NCBI RefSeq assembly: GCF_001540865.1
Contig: NC_033639.1
Coordinates: forward strand, 8,172,432-8,236,431
Reading direction: 5' to 3'
Length of the DNA: 64,000 bases
From: Ananas comosus
Taxonomy: Eukaryota > Streptophyta > Magnoliopsida > Poales > Bromeliaceae
Shown here: positions 38,264 to 51,291 of the stretch, one piece after another
Position numbering within the stretch: position 1 is the stretch's first letter
Layout: each line of letters begins with the position of its first letter
Notes under the pieces: generated by a model
Told to the model about the DNA's origin: nothing
Seen by the model: only the letters and a program-made list of their open reading frames with translations
Databases searched by the model: none
Program-made: the position numbers and the translations under genes

Positions 38264-41054
38264 ATCCTCCTGTTTAGGATACGAAGAGTAGTGAAAATTG
38301 ATCACCCTTCAAACTATGCTGTTTTCCTACAGTTTTTCGACGTTAATTGCTGTTTTTTCTGTGACGGAACAAACTACAAAGTACATTTAGTGATTGCTTT
38401 ATGTATGGGTTGTTCGCTTGATTACAACTGATTTCAGAAAGAATATTTATAGATTTCGAATGGATTCTCTAATTCGAGTCGGTGAATGGCAAAGACAAAA
38501 AAAATTGGGGTTTTGATACGGGGGAAAGCTTTGATGAGCTTTTGAGCTTGCGAAGCAGAAGCTCTGATTTGAATCTTCTGCATATATTAGGTTGTTTTTT
38601 TTATTATCAAGCTGCTTAACTCAGAAAAACTCCAGGGAGGACAGGCACTTTCTTAATTTGAGATGCTACTACTTATTCAATCCATCTTTCAATTGAGTCT
38701 TCCTACATGCTAAATTAGATTATTATTCCAAGAAAGAAAAAAAAAATAAAAGAAAATTGGAAAACAGTGTCTCTTGTTATTTTTGGATCAACCTGCCTGC
38801 CTTATTTGTGGTGCCTACAAGAGATTAAATTTTTTATGAATCCAATTTAGATTTTATCCTTGGCAAGAAACATGCTCTAAGATTCAGAGTATGATTCCAA
38901 TTTCAAATTTGAATTTAGATTCAAATCTCGATACGGAATAACAAATTTGCTGAAATTCACAATATGAATTCAAAATTCGACTCAAATTTGAATACTAAAT
39001 TTTAATTCATATTTCTAATTTAGTTTAAGATCTAATAATCAAATTCATGTTTGGCCCAGGATAAAACTGAATAGGTTTGTTTAAAAGATAAGGATCACAA
39101 TTGATTAAACACACCACCGGGCCTCTTCCCGTCAGTGTCAATTACAAACAACCAAAGCTGAGAGTTACAAACTAAACTCTTTTAAAATTTGAGTACAAAA
39201 TATTTGAGGCCTTTTTAGAATTGTTTCAGCATAGAGTATAAAACCACATTTAATACATGAAGTCCCAAAATTGATTTTCGTACTGATAATTCACTTTGTA
39301 TTTGAAAACTACCGTCGAGAAGCATCAGAATTATCATCTATAACTCTAAATGAAAGCACAATCTTTCTTGCCACGTGGCAAGAAATCCTTCATCCTTTCA
39401 TCCTCCTTTCACAATATTTTCATCCCTTTATCCTCATTAAAATCGTCATAAATCCTCACAATATGTCTTAGATATAGGGTTTAAGAACCACTTTAAAGCA
39501 TTTCTCAACCGTTCACATATTCATCATTAATTTATATGGAGATCCCTTAGTTTTTAGATTTTTTTAANTATATATATATATATATATATATATTGTCTTT
39601 AGTTTAGAGTCTTTATTATAATTGACTTTCTTTGTTTTTGTAATTTTGTATTTATGATTTTGCTTTAGTTAGAATTTATTACTTTTAAATATTTTTCTTT
39701 GCCTTTATTATTTAATAGAATATATGTTTAAAGTAAAACACGTGTTAAAAGTAAAACAAAAGCCCTGCGTGTATTCTTCGACAGCAAATGATATCAACTG
39801 TTAATATCGACATCAACTTTCGCTGTTTACTTTGCAAAATCTCCGCACAATTTTCGTTACCTCCTCCAAGATATGGAATTACTATGGTCGCAGATGAACA
39901 GCTCTGTTCTTTTGTTGATGTGCAGGTTCCTAGGGGTAGCCGATTTATGGAAATAATTACATATTGTCATATTAATTATTTGTTTGAAATTTATAATTAT
40001 TTTAATTTTGCCATATTATAGTGCTGTTGTTGTTAATGATTTATCTACATCTACAACCTTCCTTTTATCTTTTATGCTATTTCTATCCACAAATCAACTT
40101 AAATTATTTAGCCTTATTCAAATTCAACTTATAACAAAATATAACTTAATAGACAAATTAAAGCTTAACTAATGATCTAATTTTAACAAATTGCACTCTA
40201 AATTAAACTGTGCATGATCATTTCTGAATATAAATTGAGTTTTTTGTTGAATTCTTAACCTTTTCTATCTAATTTTATTAGGTCATTTTCATCTAAAACT
40301 CTATTATATATATCAAACAACATATATCATGCCACCTTCCCAAAATCTTAACCTGGTAAACAAGATTTAAGAAATAAAATACAAATATGTTGTTCATAAG
40401 AAGTTTTAAAATATTGCCTTAAAACATTCAATGCATAGTTTATATTTTATTTGATATAAATAGAAAATAACTTGAATGTGTACTCTTATTTGCAGTTTAA
40501 TTCAGTTTTCTGATTTCAATGAAGAAGAGAAGTAAATATTTTCTAGCAAAACTATCATAAGATCTAATTTCTATAATATTTTAAGGATATGTGTAATAGA
40601 CTTATTTTATTTTGAACTTTATAGTATGGACTATATACTATGAATTTTAGAATTTGATAAAATTCTAAAATTTCTAACCATATTTATTGAAGAATAGTGC
40701 TGTTTTGGAGCCATATAACTTTCATTCAAAATTTTATAATTTAGAAAAATTAGTATTTAGAATTCTAACTATAATCTTATTTTTTAAAATTTTGAACTTT
40801 GAATTTCATTATCTACCCGCTGCATCGCGCGGGTTTCTGCACTAGTGATTTCAGAAGAGCTAAAATTTAGATCCTGAAGCTGCAACGATGAAAGCGAACC
40901 TCTGTATCGAACAATTTACTACTGAATAACTTGCTCCGACATCCACACAAACCCAAACACAAAATTAGTTTACTACTGAATAACTTGCTCCGACATCCAC
41001 ACAAACCCAAACACAAAATTAGTTTACTACTGAATAACTTGCTCTGACATCCAC
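38264..41054. other. Intergenic repeat-rich DNA
   Basis: After the proteasome gene there is an AT-rich stretch with no gene. Items seen: a 22-bp perfect palindrome at 39364-39385 centred on CACGTG, a TA microsatellite after an N at 39568, a Helitron-like 3' end at 40815-40845, and a 59-bp tandem unit (tactactgaataacttgctc … cacaaacccaaacacaaaatt, about 2.5 copies) at about 40917-41054. Confidence 0.6.
40815..40845 (+). mobile_element. Helitron 3' terminus
   Basis: A GC-rich hairpin (acccgc, 8-base loop, gcgggt; 40815-40834) is followed 11 bases later by CTAG at 40842-40845 and then a T. Hairpin plus CTRR immediately before T is the signature of Helitron 3' ends. The 5' end, which should begin TC after an A, could not be identified in the AT-rich DNA upstream, and no Rep/helicase frame is present, so the element is non-autonomous. 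Confidence 0.7.
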
Positions 41055-41445
41055 TGCAACGATCTCATATAAACTGATCGGAATCAGTATTCCATCCGAT
41101 GTGGGACTATTGGGGGCATTACAAGCTCCTCCTGTTTAGACTCTAACGTCCTCGTTGAGTCCAAACCATATCACAGAGGCGATGTTTACGGATTCAAGAG
41201 GTGGCTCCCACCAAATCCGTTGGTGTAGCATTTTACCCCGTATAGTACTTAGCTCTCACACTTCCGGCTGGTATTCGGCTCTGATACAAATTGCAACGAC
41301 CCGACCCGTTAGCAACAATAACTCGTTGTGCCAAACCACCGGTCCAAAATGCTTAAGCCTAGTTATTATTACTGGTAGGCGAGGCCTCATATAAGCTGAT
41401 CGGAATCAGTATCCCATCCGATATGGGACTATTGGGGGCATTACA
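41055..41445 (-). mobile_element. Miniature LTR retrotransposon (SMART/TRIM type), 391 bp
   Basis: The element is flanked by a 5-bp direct repeat tccac (41050-41054 and 41446-41450). Read on the minus strand, the 5' LTR is 41445-41292 (154 bp, starts TGTAATGCCCCCAATAGTCC, ends TTGCA), followed by a primer-binding site tttgtatcagagcc (41290-41277) that fits initiator-Met tRNA, an interior of about 150 bp without a gene, a purine run aaacaggaggagct (41137-41124), and a shortened 3' LTR 41123-41055 (69 bp) with the same first 60 or so bases and the same end. It inserted into the 59-bp tandem unit that lies on both sides. No protein is encoded, so it depended on another element for movement. Confidence 0.88.
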
Positions 41446-41937
41446 TCCACACAAGCCCAAACACAAAATTTATGAACAGCGGCAGAGTCCATAAATTGTC
41501 ATATCGAGGAATCTATGCCAATTGTATACATTTGTAGTACTGCAGGTTTAAATTATCACAGATGGAAGATGAAGACAGTAGCTGTTAAAAAGCATCTGCT
41601 GCTGTAATAAACCCCCTGGTTATTCACCATTAATGAACAAAAAAATAGTTGCCAAAAACAGCCTTTACATTGCAACTTGTAAACAGATGCTGAAAAGGAG
41701 GAAGAAACATACAAAAGAATAAAAAAAAAAAATTGAAAAAGAGACAAATTATTGATGCATATCATCTAACCAACTCTGATTACAGATGATACTGCGCGAC
41801 AAAATTCCGTTCCTTCCATTATTCTTCTTCCAGAACCTGCACAAAATTCCTCCCTAACATTGAAAGAAAAACTAATCAAAAACCAATATTTCCTTTCCAA
41901 AACTTTTTTTTGTCTTCGGCGTCGATCCGAAAGTTCT

Positions 41938-43527
41938 CTAAACTGTGTAGTGTTGTTGGATTGTCTCGATGTCGAGCCCCTTGAGCTTCACCACTGACTC
42001 CACATGCCCCTTCAGTGTGTGCAGCTCCCTAAGCCTGTAAATGAAAGCATTTTCAAGGTTCATATATTTTGCTCAAATTGCTCTCATAGTTGAATAAAGA
42101 TGCATGTAATGTTACAAACTCATTGTGGTATTTTTTTCCTGCATAATGGTTGGTTAGTTGTTTATTATGAAGTGCAAAAGAAACTAAGACTATTTATGAA
42201 AGATCTGCAAGTGAAACATTAATAACTCATGAATGAAAGATGTCTTTTCTAAGAAGAATCTTACTTAGGGTACCTGTTAAGGTGTATTAAATAAAAAAAA
42301 AAAAAATCTATGAGATTTTAAGTGTGTGAGTGTTTCTCAACATGGAACCTGAAAAACAAGGTCACAACATATCAGTATTGAGTTGCGATTTGTCGATTAC
42401 CTTGCGACCTCCGCGCGCCTTTTCGCCTGCTCCGCGATCTCAGACAACTCTCTGTAGTTGGTCTTGTCGTTGAAGAGGCCGGAAGACTCCGGTGGGTGCA
42501 GGCCGTGGATTGTCCGCTGGGCTATAGCCCACTGGGCCTCCCTCTCGCCCTTCCCGTAGTCCAACGTATTGGCAAATGCCGTCTGCATTGTTGTTACGTC
42601 GAGAAATCAGAAACACAAATCGTCTACTTAACCTTTGTCGGCTGATATTGGTAGATACAATTTTGATAGGGACAGAGCAGAGCAGAATTGCAGTAGCGAG
42701 AGAGGTTTTTGTGAGGTTAAGATTACCTTGTTCTGGAAAACGTTGTCCCAGGCCTTGCCACTGAGGGCGTAGCGAATAATAAACTTGAGGATGTCGAGAG
42801 GGAAGAAGGTTATGATGCTGAAGAGCCATATGACTCCTGCCCATCCCCATCCGATGCCGCGGATCCTCGCAAAGCCCCAGTTCGCGTACACCGCGATGAT
42901 GGTAGCCACCTACGAAAGGCCATGATTATATGAAAAGAGATTACCGACGATCAATATGTTTGTAACCGGTGACTCTCGACCCAATAACATTTCAGGTCGT
43001 TGTTCGACTCGATTTTTAAAGCATTGTAAAATTAAATCTGCGACGTGAAAGGACTAAGAAAATTCTGTCTCTAATATAGTGTTGCCCCCCAAAAAAAACA
43101 TTGTATGACATCAGAGGAGTTTCTGAGCTAGTCTTTTCATATGTCTAGTCTTATGTTTTCTCCCCAAAAGATCGTATTTGAATATTATTATATGATAACT
43201 TAAACTTTTAAAGAAAAAAAAAAAACAGTTGTTTCACAAGAAAAGTTTTACTTCAATCTTTCGGGACCGCGTCGACATAAGCTTATATTTGAGAGTGTTC
43301 TCACCAGCTGTGCCGCGATGAAGGCGGCGACGAGGAGGAGGCCGGGGCGCTCGACGAAGCACCAACTCCGCGACCGGGTGACGAAGATCAGCGCCTGGCT
43401 GACGATGCTCACCTGCAGGTACACGGCCGCCATCAGCTCGTCCGCGCTGTCCCTGATCGGTCTCACCTTGAATGCGTCCTGCATGCATGCAATTTTACCC
43501 AAATTTGATCACAATGCGCCGATTTTT

Positions 43528-43565
<38 letters not shown>

Positions 43566-46500
43566 TCAAATAGCACTACACTTTACAATAGGATCAAATA
43601 GACAGGCTCTGATACTGATACTCACTGAGAAGAAGTCGGTTCGGAAGGTGGCCCAGAAGAAGAGGACGGTCACGAGCGCGAGGTAGGTGCCGAGCACGAC
43701 CCCGGTGGCGAAGATCTCCTGCAGCTTCCATGAGTCGGGGACCGGCGAGGGCTTGACGCGGTCCTTGGAGATGGTCATGATGGTGCCGTCGTTGAGTATG
43801 GCGATGATGAGCACCATGAAGGGCGAGAAGTCGAAGCGCCAGATGAGGGCGAGGAGGAGGAAGCCGAGCACGATGCGGATCGTGATCGATACGGCGTAGA
43901 TGGTGTAGTTCTTCATGCGCTGGAAGATGGCGCGGCTCGTCAGCACCGCGCTCACGATCACGCTCAGCCCGGGCTCCGTCAGCACGATGTCCGACGCCCC
44001 CCGCGCCGCGTCCGTCGCGTCCGCCACGGCGATCCCGATGTCCGCCTTCTTCAGCGCCGGCGCGTCGTTCACCCCGTCCCCCGTCATCCCGCAGATGTGC
44101 CGCCGCTCCTGCAGCCGCCTCACGATCTCGTACTTGTGCTCTGCATGCATGCAGTTTCGAAAATGTTGTTATGCTCGCGACCATTTTACATGCATGTGAA
44201 ATGTTCCGAAAATGTTGTCATGCTCAAAATTGAGAGAGGTTACAAATATTTGAATTTTGGCGGGAAACTATTGGGTAATGTAAGCATACCCGGGAAGACT
44301 CCGGCGAAGCCGTCGGCCTTCTCGATTAGCTCGTCGACCGGCAGCCCGCCGGCGAGGTCGTCCTTCTTGTCGGCGAGGAGGGTCGACGACGGGTACATGT
44401 TGGTCCCCATGCCGAGGCGCCGCCCGGTCTCCTTGGCGATGGCGAGCTGGTCGCCGGTGATCATCTTGACGTTGACGCCGAGGTTGAGCGCGCGGCGGAT
44501 GGTCTCCGCGCTGTCGTGGCGCGGCGGGTCGAAGAGCGGCAGCACCGCGACGAACTGCCACGGCCCACCCGTGCTCTCCTTGGCGGCCTCGGGGACCTCC
44601 TGCCGCGCCACGGCCAGCGCGCGGAGGCCGCGGTCGGCGAACTTGTCGATGATCCCGTGGACCCGCTTCCGCGCATCTTCTCTCAAGTTGCAGAGGTCAA
44701 TGATCTGTACCGAAAAAGATTCAACATTCGTGAAGCAAAAGATGAATGATCTTGCATTATTATGGTCTCGTTCGAGATTCGAAATTAAATTGGATAAAAT
44801 AAGATAAGATGAAATAGTAATACTGAAAGAGAGTGAAAGTTCATAGACTCGGAGGCGTCGACGGTCACGACCGCTGAATTCAACAGTTTCATTTCTGATG
44901 CCTCCGAGCTACTAAATTCTCTTCTTTCCCGGCATTTCTATCCAATTCAATTCCGAATGCGACGGAAATTATATCAACCTGTTCGGGGGCGCCTTTGCTG
45001 ATGCGGTGCCACTTGCCGGCGGAGTCGATGTAGGTGATGGCGGTGCGCTTCTCGACCGGGTTGAAGGGCAGGAAGTGGACCTCCTGAATCCCGGCGCGCG
45101 CCTGCGTTTGGACATGAGATTTGTGGTCATAAGAACGAAATTGAAACTATAAAAACAAATTATTCAATGAAAATAGAAAGAAATTGAGATGAAGCTGCTA
45201 CAGAGAATCAATTTTTAGGAGGAAATTCTCTACAATGCTGAATCATATTGATATGATACGTAAAAATACTGACAAATCAATAGTATTTCTGCAAATGTTT
45301 CAATAGTAGTACATCAAATTTGCTTAACTTGGTCGAATTTGGTTAGCGAATAATGATCGGATTAAGTAAATTTATCGGACAATATCAAAATCAGTTCTGT
45401 TAGTAGTTTACCTCCTTGGGATCTGCGAGCATGCCGACAATGGAAGCATCGATAGCGTCCTGATTCTCCACTCTTGAAGCTCTCGCCGCGTAGAGCACCA
45501 CCGTATCTCTGTCAATGTCCTTCACGAACGCCTGCGACAGTTCTAATGTATCAGTCACATATATAATATAAATACATATATAAGTGGATCTACTTAGAAA
45601 GCGTTTAGGGACCAAATCGGAATTCTTATAAGATGAGGGGTACTAAACTGAAAATTACATTCACTACTTTCAAATTGTTTCACTTGGTCACCTCTAATGG
45701 GGTTCGAATTGGTTACAACCCCGTGCGTAGGATTCGCTACCCACATGATTGATTCCGTTGCTGGATTAACCTGCACCGTCTATATCGGACGGCACGGAGC
45801 CTCATACAGAGAAAATTCTACGCATGAAATTGTAGGAAATTTGCTTCCTGTTTCCTGTTTGTTGCGTGCATACCTCGATCATGGTCTTGTCGACGGTGAG
45901 CTTGTTGAGGGTGAGCGTTCCGGTCTTGTCGCTGCAGAGCACGTCCATCCCGGCCATCTCCTCGATGGCGGTCATCCGCTTCGTGATCGCCCCTTGCTCC
46001 GAGAGCCGGTGCGACCCGATCGCCATCGTCACCGACAGGACCGTCGGCATCGCGATCGGGATCCCGCCGATCAGCAGCACCAGCAGGTTGTCGATCCCCT
46101 CCCTGTACCGCCGGTGCTGGATCGGGTACATTACCACGATCTCGATCAGCATACCCACCGCGATAGAGCATATGCAGAAGTTCCCTATGGCCGTCAACAC
46201 CTAAAGCAGTTTCGCAAAATCTATTACTCATACATCGAATAGTTTTAAAAATATATACGTAGTGTACGTGCTGTAGGTCATGTTCAACGGTCAAAATTGA
46301 CTGACCTTCTGAAAGTGGCCAACATTGTTGGTGCTGTCGACGAGGTGGGCGGCCTTGCCGAAGAAGGTGTGGACGCCGGTGGCGATGACGACGGCCTCGA
46401 TCTCGCCCTGCTTGCACGTCGACCCGGAGAAGATCTCGTCCCCGGGGCTCTTCGTCACGGGGAGCGACTCGCCGGTGAGGGCCGATTGGTCAATCTTGAG

Positions 46501-47554
46501 GGGGTCGCCCTCGAGCAACCTGGCATCGGCCGGGATGATGTCGCCGAGCTTGATGCTGATGATGTCGCCGGGGACGAGGATCGCCGCCTCCTGCTCCGAC
46601 CACCTCCCGTCCCTCAACACCTTAGTCCCATAACCAAACCCGAAACTTGGTGAGTGCATACGTAACAATCAGAAAGCATATATCTTGCTGAGCTGTTTCC
46701 TATCATATTGATCTTTCGCTTCATGAAAAGAAGCGTGTGCAGATAATTACTTTAGTTTTAGGCGCGAGCCCGGCCATGAGAGCGGCGGCGGCATTGCCCG
46801 CGTTGTTCTCCTCGATGAAGGAGATGGTGGAGTTGATGACGAGGAGGACGACGATGCCGACAAAGTCTTGCCAATCCGGAGGTCTTCCCTATGAGCAAAT
46901 ACATAATTGCAATCGAAAAATAGTGAATATCAAATATTTAAACACCGTTCTCGAGTAAAACAAAAAAAGTTGAAATTTTGAAATAAATATGTTACATACT
47001 CCGCCGTTGGCGAGGGCGATGGCCATGATCGCGGCGATCTCCATGACCCACGACAGCGGATTCCACATGAAGCCCAGGAACTTGAGGAACTTGTTCTCCT
47101 GTTTACGTACATATACGTCGAATTCGGTAACCAAACATACATGAATATATAGTGTTGAACATAAATATTAACACCGCTGATCTCTATATAAGTTTAAGTT
47201 TTTGAAACATAACGATTGTTTCACATAATTCTGACGAAAGTTGGGATTTGCGATTCGACCTTCTTCTCCTCGAGCTTGTTGGGCCCGAACAGCTGGAGCC
47301 GCTGCTCGCCCTCGGCCGAGCTGAGCCCCTCCCGCGAGCATTTCAGCTGCTCGAACACCTCCTCGATCGGAATCCGCTCCTGCATGAAAACAGATCAAAA
47401 AAAACTCAAATCCGACGATCAAACATGAACCATGCATAAACACGCGAAGGCGCGAAAACAAAGTAGGAGAGGAGAAGAGAGAACCGACGAGGTCCACGCT
47501 CTCATTGCGGATCTCTTCCAAGAAGCTCGCCGACGCTGCCGCCGCCGCCGCCAT
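41938..47554 (-). CDS. Plasma-membrane proton-pumping ATPase (P3A type)
   Basis: This pump uses ATP to export H+ across the plasma membrane, energising nutrient uptake and cell expansion. Fourteen exons (minus): 47554-47489, 47379-47260, 47098-47000, 46888-46751, 46620-46306, 46200-45874, 45531-45412, 45101-44979, 44704-44290, 44140-43626, 43478-43305, 42909-42727, 42582-42401, 42034-41938. They total 957 residues, normal for the family. Visible: N-terminal cytosolic part ([20 protein letters not shown]), TGES actuator loop (about residue 190), phosphorylation motif DKTGTLT with Asp near 337, KGAPEQ nucleotide-binding motif, [20 protein letters not shown] and [19 protein letters not shown] hinge motifs, transmembrane segments, and a C-terminal autoinhibitory tail ending HYTV, whose penultimate Thr is the 14-3-3 docking site. 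Start chosen at [10 protein letters not shown]; an in-frame upstream ATG at about 47590 is less likely. Paralogue number cannot be assigned. Confidence 0.96.
43530..43559. repeat. TA microsatellite in H+-ATPase intron
   Basis: About 14 TA units lie between exons 10 and 11 of the proton pump gene. Confidence 0.9.
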
Positions 47555-49284
47555 TTTTTTATTTACGAAGGACGGACGACTAGCGATCAACAGAAAACAA
47601 AAAGGACGACGGGGAGGAAGAGCGCGTTAGATTTATTGCACCACCATGTAAGATGCGTGGTTTGTGCAACTAATAATGGGATTAGTTAAGGAAAAAATTG
47701 TACGTGAAAGGGTGGTTTAATTGTGTAATGGAAACTAATAAGAGAGTGGTGATAAAGAGAGGAGTATAAAGTTGGGGAAGTGCAGAGGAAGAAACCCGGT
47801 CAAGTAGGCGAGTTGGGCGGAGGGACGTTGGAGGGGAGCCAATATTTGAGGAGAATAATAATAGAATATTTAGTTTTTCCTTTTTTAAATTAAATAAAAA
47901 AATTATTTTGAGAAAAGAAAAAAAATTGTGGTGATGATGTGAATTTGGGTTTGAAACGAATCAGAGAACGTAGCTGCAGTCGATCGGAAGATCGAACTTT
48001 CGTTTATATATTTCTAAGATGAGATTCTAAGCTATATTTTTTGGGAGTTATTTTGGTTTATTGATATGAAAATATTATTTTGAAGGGAGTGGATTTCGTT
48101 TCTAATGAACATCCTCTTTGGTTTCGCATGAAATTGTCAAAAATGATTTTTTTTTAAAGAAAAACATATATTTAATAAAAGAAATATGTAGAAATTAGTA
48201 ATTTATTGGCTTTTGGTTCGATAAAAATCAAAAAAAGAAAAGATAATGAATAGAGTTAAGACGTATTTAATTTGTGTTTTCCATAAAAAAAAAAAAAACC
48301 AAAAAACAGAAGCAGGTGTTCTTACCCAAATACATAAAACTGTTTTTTTTTCCATTTTAAGCAAAGTACAATTTAGAAAACTTGCCAATTTCGCCCCCCA
48401 ACCGTTCTAAGTCGCAAGGTCGATCTCCATACAATTGTGAACACCATCTTGAATCACGAATTTAACATCTGAGATCCACAAAAACAAACAGATCCATACA
48501 CATGCAGCTTCTTTCAATGAACCAGGAATCAGCACAATCAAAATTGTCAATATCAAGATAGTCGGGGTGCTTTGAGGGCACTAGAGCAGCGAAGCTATCG
48601 ACAAAATTGATCTTTAATATTAACAAATAAATAAGTTTATCCAATCTGATCATCATTCACCAAGTAAATTTTACTCAGATATAACGAATGCGACATATTT
48701 CTCACCAACAACAACAACACACAATACATCGAACTCTGCTGCGAACGCATCAGTCTCTGACTCACAACACAACACTTCTACATCTAATCCATCAACAGCT
48801 TAAACTCCAGCAGCTTTAGCAGATGAGAGAGACTAATAAGAGTATATTGTGTAATGTTTCAAAGATCCTAAGCAAATTTCAAATGGAGAGAATGAAACAG
48901 TGCATGAAACACTCCGAAGTCGACTGACTATTCAAAAACTAACCGCAATTTTTCAATAACTTCAGCAACAAATGGCACGGTTTACTGCCGAAGATTTCCA
49001 AAGGGTTTAAGAATACAAGCAAGGATCAGACATCATTATTTTTTGAATTAGACTAACGGACTGTCATAATTTCAGGACTCAAAACTGATGCACACCAATT
49101 TGACAGCAGCAACATTAGTCGACAAAATTGCACGGTGAGAAACACTAACACAGAGGCAAATTTTAACGCTTCAGATCCCATAAATAGCAAATCTTTCTCA
49201 TTCAGATGTCTTCAAAACCCCAAAACAAGCTAACAGAGGAGTAAGTTCTACAAGAGATTAAAGAAACCGTTCCCGAGCGAGTCC
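47555..49284. promoter_or_regulatory. Upstream region of H+-ATPase; no gene seen beyond it
   Basis: The start codon of the pump is preceded by a purine-rich leader on the coding strand side. The rest, to the end of the eL39 gene, is AT-rich without a recognisable gene. Short open frames here show no domain. Confidence 0.4.
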
Positions 49285-50469
49285 TCAAAAGCCTAGCTTT
49301 GTGCGGCGCCAGTGCCTGCGCTTGGCGTTGTACCTGAAAGATTTGAAAAATAAAAGAGTATTAGAGCACAAAAATGATACACAACAACAAATTGTATCAA
49401 AAGCAACCAAAAAAAGAAAAAAGCCAAAATGTGTAGAACTTCTGTGAACTATGTGACTCATTTTGATTCAGCTACCCTCCGACCTCTAGTAATTTTGATT
49501 TTACTACCCAGTCTTTCAATTTATTTGATTTGACCAATTCGATAGTTCTTTCCCCATTCAATTTATTGGGCTTATTGACAATATTTTACAGGGCTTTTTT
49601 TACATTTAGCTCCCTAAAAAAAATATACAAATGACCCTAGCAAACTTGTATTTGCAATTTTAAGTTGAATACGGCGTGTTCATGTTCACACTTTAGTCCC
49701 TTTTTTAAGGACAATAAAAAATACAAAAAGGATCACGATGATCCAATCACCTGTGTTCAAATTAAAAACAAAAAACACCACCTAGATGCCTGTATGGCAA
49801 GAAGAGAGCTATTTATGCAAATATAAGTTTGATAGGGCCATTTGTTAAAAAAAAACTTAAGGCTAAATACCAAAAAAAAAAAGCCCTGTTTTACGTGATT
49901 CACATTACTACATTTTAATTAAAGCGAGTGATGCACCCAAGATCAAATCAACGTAGTTGAAAAGTTTGATAGTAAAATCAATTTTTGTAAAATATTAGAT
50001 GGTCAAATCAAAATATCCCATACATCAGAATCAAACAACAAATATAACTTTTTCGACGGATTATTTTGCAAATACTCTACACGTTATCAAATGAAAACCA
50101 TTAGAACCAAACAAAATTAGCCAAATTTTCAAAAATTTTCAGAAATCAAACGGATTACAAGGATTAGATAGTAAAATCTAAAATTGCACATCTTAGGGGG
50201 GAAAAACAGAAACAAAATATTAAGAGGGCGAGATGAAACCTGATGGTGTTATCGGTTCTCATGCGGATCCAGTGGGGGATTGGGCGATTTTGGCGCATCT
50301 TCTTCGCGAGCTTCATCTTGATCCTAAACGTCTTGTGCGACGGCTACAAGGACAGTAACCAAAATAAAAATATATACATAAATTAATCAAAATCAGGAGC
50401 TACGAAACCCTAGCTCGATGAGTGCGAAACCCTAAGAGAGAGAGAGAGAGAGAGAGAGAGGTGTACCAT
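49285..50469 (-). CDS. RPL39: 60S ribosomal protein eL39
   Basis: This is a very small, basic protein of the large ribosomal subunit, located in the wall of the nascent-peptide exit tunnel. Three exons on the minus strand: the first holds only the ATG (50469-50467), the second is 50343-50240, the third 49333-49285. They give 51 residues, exactly the family length. The protein reads [19 protein letters not shown] after Met, then [16 protein letters not shown] and the end [15 protein letters not shown]. Splice sites are GT..AG. The single-codon first exon and small size make it invisible to simple reading-frame searches. A GA microsatellite (about 50430-50460) sits immediately inside the first intron. 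Confidence 0.97.
50430..50460. repeat. GA microsatellite in first intron of RPL39
   Basis: About 15 GA units start only a few bases after the donor site of the one-codon first exon. Confidence 0.9.
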
Positions 50470-51291
50470 GGTTGGACGCGGCGGCGAGAAACCCTAGAGC
50501 ACGAGCGAAGGAGCGGGGAGAAGAGAGAAAGAGAGAGTTTAGTATTTATACAGAGAGGGAATGGTAGGTCAGTTTGTTATATGCGTGGACTCCGTGCACC
50601 ACATCATCCGTGGACGGTTCATTAATTTGTTTTTTAATTTTCCGAAGATAACATGAGGCACGTTAATTACACGTGGGGTGACATTTCAATCGTTGGAAAG
50701 GTGTAAAAATTTATTTTTCTATAAAAAAAAAATTAATATAAAATATTATATTTTTATTCAGTTTTTCTTTTTATATAAAAATTTTGAAAAATAAAAGCAC
50801 TATCTTTTCATATAAAGTAAAAATAAAAAATTCCTTAGCCTTAGCCTATGAACAGAAATAAAAAATCCCTTCAAATTATGAGGCGTTTGCTTTACTTTAT
50901 AGTAATTTCTGACTCGAATTTTTTAAATTATTACAATCAAATACCGTAATCTAATTTACTTGACGTGTCGCTAATATAGAAATAATGTGACAGTATTATA
51001 CTGGGCGAGACAATAATAATAATATATTACATTACTTTCATATCATCAATACGTTAACATTACATTACTTGTCTATTAACATGCCTTTATCAGCAACTAT
51101 TGCTTATCCAACAAAACCAACAGAAGATAACATGTAGCCAAAAACACACCTTACAAATAGAGAAAGCATAATTTATAGAAACAATTTCACCCAATTTTGG
51201 ATACAAATTTCAGAACAAACTAAAAATTTACTTATTGTGCCAAGTGAAAGATTGTAACTGCTCCATGCTTTGGTCTTCACCATAGTAGTAG
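50470..51291. other. RPL39 upstream region and intergenic DNA
   Basis: The part next to RPL39 is purine-rich and would be its promoter and leader; beyond about 50650 the DNA is AT-rich and no gene is seen before the stop codon of the next gene on the same strand. Confidence 0.4.

Noticed and set aside
41090..41120. A possible snRNA upstream element (reverse complement contains agtcccacatcgg)
   Set aside because: The match to the plant U-snRNA promoter word is real, but it lies in the LTR of the small retrotransposon and no snRNA sequence or TATA box follows at the right distance.
43566..46668. Many long frames on both strands within the proton pump
   Set aside because: They are shadows caused by high GC content in the pump's exons; only the frame with pump motifs and consistent splice phases is real.
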